From the NCBI GenBank assembly GCA_035610835.1, contig CM069441.1:82755848-82819847 (forward strand): a stretch of DNA of 64,000 nt. Reading direction: 5' to 3'. The notes beneath the pieces were generated by a model, which made no database searches, was not told where the DNA came from, and saw only the letters and a list, made by a program, of their open reading frames with translations. The translations under genes and the position numbers were made by a program. How positions within the stretch are numbered: position 1 is the first letter of the stretch; each line of letters opens with the position of its first letter. Below, piece after piece: positions 22,600-32,038 of the stretch. Source of the stretch: Ophiura sarsii (taxonomy: Eukaryota > Echinodermata > Ophiuroidea > Amphilepidida > Ophiuridae).

Positions 22600-22950
22600 T
22601 TGAGTGTTAAAGGGGTCAATATAAAGATAAAGGTCTCACATTTGGTTTTAAAGGGGTCAAATACTGATAAAGGTCTCAAATGTTGATAAAGGGATCAAAT
22701 ACATATAAAGGTCTCAAATGTTAATAAAGGGGTCAAATACTGATAAAGGTCTCGAATGTTGATAAAGGGGTCAAATACAGATAAAGGTCTCAAATGTTAA
22801 TAAAGGGGTCAAATACTGATAAAGGTATCAAATGTTGATAAAGGGGTCAAATACAGAGAAAGGTCTCAAATGTCAATAAAAGGGTCAAATACTTATAAAG
22901 GTCTCAAATGTTGATAATGGGGTCAAATACAAAGAAAGTTGTCAAGAGAA
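22600..22950 (+). repeat. 38-bp minisatellite made of two 19-bp half units
   Basis: Units start at 22650, 22688, 22726 and 22764, exactly 38 bp apart. Each is aaaggggtcaaatacagat-like followed by aaaggtctcaaatgttaat-like, so the repeat arose from a 19-bp ancestor. Confidence 0.88.
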
Positions 22951-22984
22951 AGGTGTCAAAACATGAAAGGTGTCAAAACACGAA

Positions 22985-23240
22985 AAAGGTAAACTAGTCA
23001 GACACAGGCTGGACTAACTTTAAACCAGTCGAGCAGGTTAGTCAAGCCTGCTGTACTAGCTTAAACTAGTCAAGCAGGTTAGTCAAGCCTGCTGGATAGG
23101 TTATGACCGACTTGACTAGCTTAAGGTTAGTCCGGCTTAGCCTGACTAGCTTGATTTGTTCTGCTGGACTAGTCTGTGCCTGGACTAGCTTATTAGACAA
23201 GCTGACTTGACTAGCTTTAGATTTGTCAAGGCACTGAGAT
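22985..23240. repeat. Array of gactagc/gctagtc hairpins, first block
   Basis: Repeated inverted words such as ctagcttaaactagtc, caggttagtcaagcctg and cagacacaggctggac / ctggactagtctgtgcctgg. Spacing is irregular at about 25-40 bp. Confidence 0.7.
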
Positions 23241-23639
23241 AAAATATCAATGGCGGCATGCAGATAAGACGTACTTCATCGCCGGTTCGGTTTTGCTAGC
23301 CAATCCAGACGTAATTTGCCGTAGTTATTTCATTGTGTGGCCATATTGGGTACATCATACTGTTTGCCAACATCTGTAGACTATTTTATGCTACATTTTG
23401 TTTGGAATGACGACTCGGAGTAGGAAAATACTAACTGTAAAGAACGACGGTAGTGCGGGCATCTCGAACGCTAACGGGTCAGCCGAGGCTGACCAGTCCA
23501 CTATATACAGCTAACACTGTAGCCAGCAGCTCCGCCAACAACATGGTCAATACGAGAGCTATTGAACAGACAGCAATCACCCGTGGCGAAACCAAGTACT
23601 GCTACGCAACGTGAACAATTTGAGTCAGGCGGGATCTAC
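23241..23639 (+). other. Non-repetitive island between hairpin arrays
   Basis: Contains gccaatcc and a 35-codon frame from ATG 23407 (MTTRSRKILTVKNDGSAGIS onward). No family is recognised and there is no clear splice context. It could be the 5' end of a mobile element. Confidence 0.3.
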
Positions 23640-23930
23640 TATATGGTTTGAGCTGGACTAACCGTACGTTAGTCGAGCCAAGCTGGACTAACCTTACGTT
23701 AGTCAAGCTAGCTTGCCTAACCTTACGTTAGTCCGAATGGACACCATCTGGACTAACTTAAAGCTAGTCGAGCGACTAGCCTAAACCTAGTCCAGCTTAG
23801 GACGGACTAACATCAAGCTATTCGAGCTTAAAGCTAGTCCAGTAGTGCTGGACTAGGCTAAAACTAGTCAAAATGGACACCATCTGGACTAGCTTTAAGT
23901 TAGTCAGGCGACCTGTTTAGGTTTTCAGCG
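23640..23930. repeat. Array of gactaac/gttagtc hairpins, second block
   Basis: Successive hairpins: gactaaccgtacgttagtc, gactaaccttacgttagtc, ctaaccttacgttag, gactagcctaaacctagtc, gactagctttaagttagtc, about 30 bp apart. The phrase aatggacaccatctggacta occurs twice (about 23736 and 23873). Confidence 0.78.
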
Positions 23931-23939
23931 CACGATAAG

Positions 23940-24075
23940 GTGTCAAAACACGCCATTGAGACCTGTTTGACCATGTGGCGCGCTATTGACACATGTTTGA
24001 CCATTTGGCGCGCTATTGACACATTTTTGAACATTTTGGCGCGCCGATGACACTTTCTTGACCTGTTGGGCGCGC
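23940..24075 (+). repeat. ~32-bp tandem repeat with ggcgcgc
   Basis: Four degenerate units of ttgacc-atttggcgcgctattgacacat type. A further ttttggcgcgcc is at 24690, beyond the neighbouring foldback. Confidence 0.65.
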
Positions 24076-24087
24076 CGAAAGGATCAA

Positions 24088-24690
24088 ATAGGTCTCAAGC
24101 AATCTCGTTATCAAACGGTTAACGTGCTATAGACTCCTCCATTTTGCACTAAATATTCATCAATGAATTAATAATATTGATGAATTTTATGAATATTCAT
24201 AAACTGTAATCCGGCTTGTCCCTAGGATTCTTACTATCCCTACTATCCCTATTACCATTAGCATCCCTACTCCCATTAACATCCCTACTATCCCAAGCAT
24301 CCCTAATCCTTAGGATATTAGGGATGCTAGGGATAGTATGGATGTTTGGGATAGTAGGAATGCTTTGGATAGTAGGGATGCGTGGGATAGTAGGGATAGT
24401 AAGGAGAGTAGGGATGCTAGGGATAGAAGGGATAGTAGGGATGCGTGGGATAGTAGCCGGGATGCAGGGACGCTAAATATGCTAGGGATAGCAGGGATAC
24501 GTGGGATAGTAGGGATGCGTGGGATAGTTAGTAAGGATAAGCTCGGTTATAATGTAGTTTATGAATATTCATAAAATTATTATTCATTAATATAAATTAT
24601 TGATGAATCATTTAGTATAAATTGGATGAGTGACTTTATATAGGACGTTACCGTTGATAACGAGACTCTTTAGACTATTTTGACCATTTT
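24088..24690. mobile_element. ~600-bp foldback element with internal 10-bp satellite arms
   Basis: Terminal arms pair over about 130 bp: gtctcaagcaatctcgttatc ... tatgaatattcataaac on the left against gtttatgaatattcataaaa ... ataacgagactctttagac on the right. Inside, a ctatccctac-rich stretch (24222-24300) turns into gatagtaggg-rich repeats (24320-24530) around an inversion point near 24308. Repeats are imperfect and are not telomeric TTAGGG arrays. Confidence 0.75.
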
Positions 24691-24858
24691 GGCGCGCCAA
24701 AGGGTTAAAAAGGTCTCAATGGCGTGTTTCTTTACCTTTTTGACCTTTTTGGCTAATGCTTCTTGCAAATTTTATTTGGAAACGAGAATTCTTTACAGAG
24801 CTTTACCAGCTTACAGCTACCTCATATAAAGTCGTTGAAAATTCACCGACCGACTTAC

Positions 24859-24991
24859 TTGGTTTGAATGCTGGCCAATCCGCAAGTTCTATTCGCTTAT
24901 CCTCGAATTCGACACCAGCTAGTTTAAATAGTATGCGAGCATTTTGGGCTCGTCCCCTTCCATTGAAATAGGTCAATTTGTAAGTAGGCAT
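24859..24991 (-). CDS. GST-A first coding exon
   Basis: ATG at 24991; 133 nt reading MPTYKLTYFNGRGRAQNAR to DWPAFKP plus one base, donor CCAA|gtaagt. Tyr8 present. The upstream 100 bp aligns with GST-B. The Penelope-like foldback starts only about 135 bp upstream, inside the probable promoter. Confidence 0.86.
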
Positions 24992-25126
24992 TATAAGAGT
25001 GGTGTATCGAGTGCTGAGCTATGTGGGCAAGACTAACTTCTGGTGATGGTGAGGGAGATTTTAGTACTGATCAGTTAAGCACCACGGTTTACTCTTATAT
25101 TATCATCAACTACAATTTTACCTTAT

Positions 25127-25845
25127 TATTATGAATTTTTCATAGAAAAATTCCAGAATGGAAACTTACTATTTTTCCATACGGGTTTCAACAACTTGTC
25201 TGTTGTCTTCCTCAGTGGATTGTGTTTGATCCAGAGCTAGTGTTTCTAGTCTGTTTTTTGATGATGACGTCATCAGATGATGATGATGACGTACTCTGGA
25301 TCAGAGGGTCGTAAAGGTGACTGAGTTGGTAAGCCCCCTCGTCGCCGTTCATAAGGTGCTTGTGTTGATTGTTACCGCCTCTCCTCCTAATCCAGATAGA
25401 TTCGCGAATCCCAAAGTGCAGAGTTGAAATCCTCGGTAGCTGAACACGCAGCCAAAGAGAACCATGTCATCCAATGGGAGGAGTCTAAAATCATAGCCAG
25501 AGACGAGACCAGAAACACCAGATGGATTCGCGAATCTATCTGGATTAGGAGGAGAGGCGGTAACAATCAACACAAGCACCTTATGAACGGCGACGAGGGG
25601 GCTTACCAACTCAGTCACCTTTACGACCCTCTGATCCAGAGTACGTCATCATCATCATCTGATGACGTCATCATCAAAAAACAGACTAGAAACACTAGCT
25701 CTGGATCAAACACAATCCACTGAGGAAGACAACAGACAAGTTGTTGAAACCCGTATGGAAAAATAGTAAGTTTCCATTCTGGAATTTTTCTATGAAAAAT
25801 TCATAATCTTCGTTTGAATTCCTGATGAAACTATTTCATGATACA
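25127..25845. mobile_element. Penelope-like element 3' ends as a head-to-head foldback
   Basis: Arms of about 285 bp (25127-25412 and 25522-25806) are near-identical reverse complements around a ~110-bp loop. The plus arm continues past 25806 to the family 3' end (cctgatgaaactatttcatg). Both arms hold the C-terminal coding end and 3' UTR of the same element type. Confidence 0.85.
25424..25723 (+). CDS. Penelope-like protein C-terminal fragment
   Basis: Frame reads SVAEHAAKENHVIQWEESK, then RWIRESIWIRRRGGNNQHK, ending at TAA 25721. The EHA...H.I.W and R.IRE.I.IRR pattern is that of the GIY-YIG endonuclease end of Penelope-like polyproteins. Everything upstream (RT core) is missing. Downstream, ctgaggaagacaacagac...gttgttgaaac is a degenerate hammerhead-like motif. 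Confidence 0.68.
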   Translation: MKSSVAEHAAKENHVIQWEESKIIARDETRNTRWIRESIWIRRRGGNNQHKHLMNGDEGAYQLSHLYDPLIQSTSSSSSDDVIIKKQTRNTSSGSNTIH

Positions 25846-26646
25846 ATTTTACCTGTTTCATTATTGGTATACAACACAACGCACACTCTCTGTTCACTGA
25901 TACGTGCAATTGGGCGCCTAATGTAAAAAGTAATGGTGAATATTTTACTCCTATTAAAACCACCAACGTATCCAATTATTTACTTGCCTTAGACTAGAAA
26001 CAATTCTTAAATTCTATTTCCATTCTTTCACACCATCTAAAATTTACTAACAATTGTTCAATAAAAAAGGCGGACTCAGACATATTACTTTTGCTTTTGT
26101 ATGTCGTGTATTTTGAATACCGATGAAAATAGTTGAACAAAATACTTCATTCAAATTCATTCAGGCGTCAATAAAAGACTTACAATTCGGATTTCTTAAA
26201 CCCCTTTTTTGGTAAGCTTTCTGATTGTGAAAGAAAAAAATCATGAATATTCATTTTACCTAGCGGACTCGACAATATTAAGATATAACCCAATGGTGTT
26301 CAGTACTTCCATGCCCAATTTGGCCGCAAATCACCAAACCATTATTGCAAGTGTCCTTGAAGGCGAACAATAGGTAACAATACACAGCGCTCCCTTGGCC
26401 TGGTCTGTGTTGCTTGGTTGCATGTAGTGATTCAGTTGAGAGTTTATTGAACTGTGACATCAAAACATGAAACATCATGCATTAAGGAACGATTTTTTTA
26501 TTTTTTTTTATTTTCACTTTTTTTCTCTAATTTTACCTTGATTAACCCTAATAGCCCCGTACCCCATGAAATCCCATTTCCTAGCCTGTCGGTTCCACCT
26601 GGCGCTGAGGTTTTTGGGTGAAATAATGGCCCCGGGCTACATAGCT
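25846..26646. other. No gene recognised
   Basis: AT-rich upstream flank of GST-A. Frames at 25790-25975 and 26278-26478 (minus) have no family motifs. Confidence 0.45.
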
Positions 26647-26719
26647 TCCCCCGTGGCTCAGTTGGTAGAGCGTTCGCCTGTCAACCGAGAGGTCGTGGGT
26701 TCAAACCCCGGGGCGTGGC
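26647..26719 (+). mobile_element. tRNA-like sequence, probably a SINE head or tRNA pseudogene
   Basis: Has a good box A (tggctcagttggtagagc), D-arm GCTC/GAGC, anticodon loop ctgtcaa (GTC, Asp) and box B (ggttcaaaccc). Pairing is broken at three acceptor positions, at the base of the T stem and at one anticodon-stem pair, so a working tRNA-Asp is unlikely. Confidence 0.55.
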
Positions 26720-27614
26720 ACCTCTTGTTGTGTGTGCTTTTTTTTGCTTGAAAAAAATTTCGTTGGAAAATCCACCGGGAGTGTTAGGGTTAAATAAGTT
26801 TGTAAAAGTATCCGAGTAGAATCACTGAACCCTGAAAGTTCGGTCTTGAACGATTGTTTTACCGGAGTTTTACCATGCCACAGAGGTTTCCGTTGTTCAA
26901 GGTTAAATAGAAATTCAACGTCATGTTTGCTTGTCTGCTGTATGCTGTCTTTGACATTTGTTGATACTACTTGTCATATGTATCCAAAAAAAATAGGACG
27001 GTTTTATATTTTTTCCTACAGTGTAAACTACCAGTGTACATACTACAAAATGGGTTGATTTGATTCTCACCTTTTCAGGATTTTAACTATTAGTTGTACT
27101 TCACAATGAAATCAAATCGGTCATGGTTCAGCGGTTTTAATAATGATTAAATCCATGCTGAAAGACAGTCCTATTTTTTGATACACCCTGTATATTGAAA
27201 TTATCGTAGCTCCATGTACGTATATAAACATAGTACGGGGTCCCGCAGGTTCAATTATTGGTCCTATGGCTTTCCACAGCACACCCATCAGGTTGTTGTT
27301 GTAATCGTTCGCTACAAATAAGTTTTGGTTTCACACCCGGGGGAGGGGTTCTCACATTGACATGGTATACGTATATGTGCCTGCCTTTTGGGGTGCCTTT
27401 TCGCAAAAATTGGTATAGCGATGGGGTGGTTTTCAATCATCACAGACCAAAGCGCCCAATTGGCATAAATTGGGTGTATTTTGAGGCATTTTTGTGTGTA
27501 AAAAGCACCCAATTTGTGCAAAATGTGGTGCTTTTCTTACAAAAATTGGTATATTGATAGGCGGAAATTGACCAAAAAATAGGAATAAAGAAAGTCATAT
27601 TTTCGTAGTCCGGC
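26720..27614. other. No gene recognised
   Basis: Includes gatacaccctgtatatt (27180-27197), a mariner-like end. The overlapping frames at 27250-27560 on both strands have no family motif. Confidence 0.45.
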
Positions 27615-27830
27615 AGGCCACCCAATTCTGATAGTCGAATACAGTAGTAACTGTAATTAAAGTGCGTATTATATATATTACAGTTTTACTGTGCCTGTGT
27701 TATAACACGGTAACATGTGTTACGGTATATTACAGTTGCTACTGTCCCTGTGTTACAGGGTGTTAGCGCCCTCAACGGAATAAATCGCAATAACACTGAC
27801 AATGACAGTATACGTACAAATATAAAATAC
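27615..27830 (+). mobile_element. Half copy of the cacccaattctg foldback family
   Basis: Runs cacccaattctgatagtc ... ttataacacggtaaca ... cggaataaatcgcaataaca, the same order as the left arm of the complete element at 31346-32038. Only one arm is present. Confidence 0.72.
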
Positions 27831-28230
27831 GTAGGGGAGAGTGGGGTAATGACGGACACTTTTTCTGAAGCTCCTAGGTACAAGGCAAAAGAAAGTTTTG
27901 TAAAGATAGTCATATTACTACAATGTACAAGTAATATTCTACCTAGTGACATGTGGCAGCTATGACCATTACAAGAAAATGGCGTCGTCCGGGATTACCC
28001 CACACTCTGGGGGTAATCCCGGACGTTATTTATCAATGGCAGCCCTCTTTTTATTGGACATATATCAATGGGAGTTAAAAAATACCCTTTTTAAAAGTGT
28101 AGCAGAAATCAAAGAACAATGTCACATATGTATATGGTCAACAACTATTACCGATTCATGATGTTAAATTGACCACGCCCATATTGGTTACCATGGAAAC
28201 GGTACATGTCCGGGATTACCCCAATCCATG
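27831..28230. repeat. gtccgggattacccc repeat block
   Basis: The phrase gtccgggattacccca occurs at about 27988 and 28208 and inverted (gggggtaatcccggac) at 28009; the left edge has gagagtggggtaatgacgg. Looks like a degraded foldback element. Confidence 0.5.
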
Positions 28231-29978
28231 TACAATGTATGGGCACATCCTCTCTTATTATTATGCTCATCATTGTGACTCCGAATTCATTTCTTTTTTA
28301 TCAGAAGGTATCATACATTACATAAAAAAATAATAAGACTTGTCACATGTCATACCAATGGTAAAATAGTTATATTTGCATATTTTATTGCTTAAAACAA
28401 TAGGATCAACTTTCATTTCGGTTTGCATTAAGTCCATTGGGCGTATCATTTGACATCTCTGATGTCGCTCCGACCGGCCCATTTATTTAGAAATCGATGG
28501 GGAAAGAATTCACAAGCAAATAAATACCGACCCATTTTTTTATTTATTTTTTGCTTTTAAAATTTTGACCTATTATTTTGTGATTTTTACGGTCATTTTC
28601 AAGGGAAAATAAGAAGAAGTAAAAGGGGAAAAGCCCGACCTACAATAACGTCATCAGTATATAAATATGTGCATACATATTTATGACCTAACCGGTTCAA
28701 TGTGACTACTTAGGTTGAAGTGGGCAGACCAAAACAAAAGTTAATTGTTGTTATGTTATAAAGTTGTCTAGAAATTGAGTGGAGGTTTCTCATTAAGGTT
28801 TTTTGCGTATTTCTGTTATTCTTTTAAGTCATGTGATAATGTTTCACTTCACCCACCTTATACCCAGCACTCTAGTAGTTCAAACACATTACATTATTTA
28901 TACATACTCCAATCTGCATCTTCAGGCGAGAAGTCTCTTCGAGATAAATATGCACCAGCATCTAACAATGTAAATACTGAGTTCTTCGAGTGCCTGATCA
29001 TTTCATCATGTTTATCAAGTATTTATGACCAATGCCCGGTACTGGTCCGAGCTCCGTCATAAATGCAAACCGAAACGAAAGTTGATCCTGTTTCAAGCAA
29101 GTCCAACATAGGTCTACTCGAGAAAAATTCTTTTTGTTTGCAGCTCTAATCTTTTTTTGTCTGATTTAAAACTAATTGATATATTAAATATCATAATTAC
29201 CTATCCAAACCAGACTTGCATGGTATCAAATTAAAGGTAAAGATGTGCTTAAAAGAATGGTCTGAGCAGATAATTCAATATCCCTTTAGTATTTAAAATA
29301 TCGTCCTCCAAACATTTAGTATATTTAAAAAGAGAAAAAACCAAATGTAACCACTATTTCATACAACTGTACACAGACTTGGTAAAAGTCTATTAATACT
29401 TGTGCAGCCATGCACGCAAACAATGGGAGGAATATTCAAGGACATGCTCATGCTAAGGGACCAGTGGTTTAAAATTCGCGCTACAAGAAATGTGAGCCAG
29501 TGTGCAGTCATATTGGTGTATGTTACTTTAGTGGCCGTGTGCTGACATGCATGGGTGTACAAACAGGTATCGTGTTAAAGGTCTAAAAATAAAAAATAAA
29601 GTTTAAATAGTCAAGGCCATGAAAGGAAGTAGGCAGTAGCTGGTTGGATTAGCGTGTATGGATAATCAAGTATTGGCCAATCCGAAATCAGGTTTAATAA
29701 GAAATGTAACAATGCTGATAATCATACAAGAACACGAAATAGTACTTTAAAACAAAGCTGTTTTAATCATATATGATACACATACTTAGGATTGAAATGT
29801 TCATTGTTGTACAACAATCCGGAGGCACTATAATTATTTATGATTCAATATTTGGAAATGTATGCTCTGTTGCACTGTAGGTGTCTATAGGTCTACTATA
29901 GAGTATAAGTTCTTCCCGAGGGACTAACAATATTATCACTATTTCAATTATGTTCTTTCATCTTTCTCTGTACGGATT
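28231..29978. other. No gene recognised
   Basis: AT-rich intergenic sequence. The 95-codon frame at 28775-29062 lacks recognisable domains or splice context. Confidence 0.45.
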
Positions 29979-30136
29979 ACCGTGGCTGACATATTCGCCT
30001 ATTCAGCGACAGTTTTGAGTGGAGGCGACGATTCAGTCCTGGCAGATTTTCCCAAATTGAAGTCTTTGAGAGCCCGCGTGGGAGAAAACAAGAGCATTGC
30101 TGCGTGGGTGGATTCGCGCCCAAAAACCCATTTCTA
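29979..30136 (+). pseudogene. Decayed GST last exon, inverted relative to GST-A and GST-B
   Basis: Encodes TVADIFAYSATVLSGGDDS to DSRPKTHF, nearly identical to GST-A exon 5 but lacking 12 bp (the MDTA codons). The acceptor AG is gone (gattACCGTGG) and the stop is changed from TAG to TAT. No other GST exons are seen nearby on the plus strand, so this is a fragment of a third, inverted copy. Confidence 0.82.
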
Positions 30137-30480
30137 TTTCATAACAGCGCTAGAGGCTATTATATCATGATAGGCCTGATTGAAACCATGTGATAGTTTA
30201 TACTATCATTATGGCTGGAAAAGAATGATGTGATATCATGATATAAAACAAATATTGAATGCCTTTTGCTTGTGCAATAGTATACAAATATGTAATGCCC
30301 TAGCGCGTGATAGTACAAACTACGAGGAGAAGCCGAGTGTAATGAAATAATCCAAATTGGACCGAGTGATACAGTAACTGTTCTACTAAACACATCACAA
30401 AAAGAAACTAACTACTTTATCGAGACACCCTGTGTCTAGGTTTCTAGGAACCTAAATAAATCCAAAATATGGAAAAGAAC

Positions 30481-30783
30481 CGGAATTTTCTTCCGCACAT
30501 TTTGAAACCTCATTTTTTACAATAGCACCAACATTGATGAAGCAGTCTCCATTTGAATACAAAATGATGCAGTTTCCATTGTTGCACTTAACCCTATACC
30601 CATGAAATAAAGAATAAGTTCACATACGCATAAGGATGATAAGCAAGGTTTGTTTTGCTCGTGGGCTTTGTTTAATCAAAAGAACTGGAATATTCTCCCG
30701 CACATTTTGACACCTCATTTGTCACAATAGCACAATTATGGATGAAGCAGTCTCCATTTGAATACAAAATGATGCAGTTTCTC
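30481..30783 (+). repeat. Two-copy repeat, 201-bp spacing
   Basis: 30481-30582 and 30682-30783 share gatgaagcagtctccatttg and neighbouring ttgaatacaaaatgatgcag, plus ccgcacattttga. Confidence 0.75.
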
Positions 30784-31345
30784 ATAAATTGGAAACAAGT
30801 TGCATACAAACCCTGGCTATATTTTTATATTTCTTGTTACCAAACATGTCATCAATCATGGAACAATACAAATTGCGAACACCACCACTATTCTCATATT
30901 TTCACATTTAAAGCATCATTATTCATTAACAATGATTAAAGAGAAGCTTTCTTGCACTTTTTTGTGATGTATAAGTTATACGTTATTTTTTTAATTTTTT
31001 TTAGTGTTGAGAAATAAAAATACTCATTAAAATATTAAAGATTTTGTTCCCCGTTTTGGTTACCACAACAAGTACATCTCATTTTACTTTTGGTACCTGA
31101 AAAAAGGGCAAGTGAGAAAACTTTTAAAAGTGACAATCAAACAACAACAACAATTTGGCCTAAGAGAAGGATATCCAGCAACGAAAGCCGGCACCGTAGG
31201 TACTTACATGAGTACTTTCATGAATGGCAAAAAGGAAATAGTACATGCTCTATAATCAATACAAGTGCGGGAGTGAGTGTCGTCAGTATGTGAAACCCCG
31301 TAAAGGGGGTTACTTTCGCCAAAATCGTACGTGGATATGCCTGCC
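30784..31345. other. No gene recognised
   Basis: AT-rich; the frame at 31090-31293 has no identifiable family. Confidence 0.45.
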
Positions 31346-32038
31346 CACCCAATTCTGATAGTCCAATACAGTATAACTGTACTTAAAGTGCGTATTATAT
31401 TACAGTTTTACTGTGCCTGTGTTATAACACGGTAACACCTGTTACGGTATATTACAGTTGTTACTGTACCCTGTGTTATACACGGAATAAATCGCAATAA
31501 CACTAACGAAAATAGTTTAAGAATGTTGGATATCCGATATTTATAGTTTAAGATTGTTGGCTATCCAATATTTATAGTTTAAGATTGTTGGCTATCCAAT
31601 ATTTATAGTTTAAGATTGTTGGATATCCGATATTTATAGTTTAAGATTGTTGGCTATCCAATATTTATAGTTTAAGATTGTTGGCTATCCAATATTTATA
31701 GTTTAAGATTGTTGGATATCCAATACGTATAGTTTATGATTGTGGCATCCTTGTTTACCCCCTGAGTGTTTTGACATATAATTCTGTATCAATATCATTT
31801 CAAAGGTGTCAAATATAAAATACGTACAGTATACGTATTTGTACGTATACTGTCATTGTCAGTGTTATTGCGCTTTATTCCGTTGAGGGCGCTAATACCC
31901 TGTAACACAGGGTACAGTAACAACTGTAATATACCGTAACACGTGTTACCGTGTTATAACACAGGCACAGTAAAACTGTAACATAATACGCACTTTCATT
32001 ACAGTTATACTGTATTGGACTATCCGCAGAATTGGGTG
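31346..32038. mobile_element. Complete foldback element with minisatellite core
   Basis: Starts cacccaattctgatagtcc and ends ggactatccgcagaattggg. Arms of about 165-200 bp pair through acagttttactgtgcctgtg and ttataacacggtaaca. The loop holds a 31-bp minisatellite and a gtatacgtac-rich stretch. Gypsy-derived sequence abuts the right end. Confidence 0.8.
31512..31745 (+). repeat. 31-bp minisatellite with three-unit higher-order pattern
   Basis: About 7.5 copies of an atagtttaagattgttgg-initial unit start every 31 bp from 31512. Variants read ggatatccgat (A) or ggctatccaat (B) in the order A B B A B B A', so recent amplification was in 93-bp blocks. Confidence 0.9.

Larger units (their letters stand above)
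12987..24991 (-). pseudogene. GST-A: sigma-class glutathione S-transferase, five coding exons, frameshifted in exon 3
   Basis: Coding exons are 24991-24859, 18538-18446, 16628-16511, 15336-15232 and 13160-12987. With the GST-B length for exon 3 the total would be 624 nt (207 residues), normal for sigma GSTs. Residue Tyr8, the PFGTIPIL cis-Pro region and the C-terminal LTVADIFAYS helix are present. Exon 3 has one base fewer than GST-B just before its donor, turning GAA AAG ATG into GAA TAA TG. Translation would stop at about residue 113, and exon 4 is open only in phase 0. The other exons are clean, so inactivation looks recent; assembly error or an unseen alternative donor could also explain it. 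Introns carry Penelope-like, SINE and MITE insertions. Confidence 0.75.

Noticed and set aside
22600..23930. CRISPR-like array
   Set aside because: Eukaryotic context; units are head-to-tail minisatellite or degenerate hairpins without unique spacers of constant length.
24216..24530. Telomere-like array (ttaggg-like words)
   Set aside because: Repeats are irregular 10-mers of gatagtaggg type with an internal inversion, inside a foldback element; no run of TTAGGG.
26647..26719. Functional tRNA-Asp gene
   Set aside because: Several acceptor, T-stem and anticodon-stem mismatches; better read as a SINE head or pseudogene.
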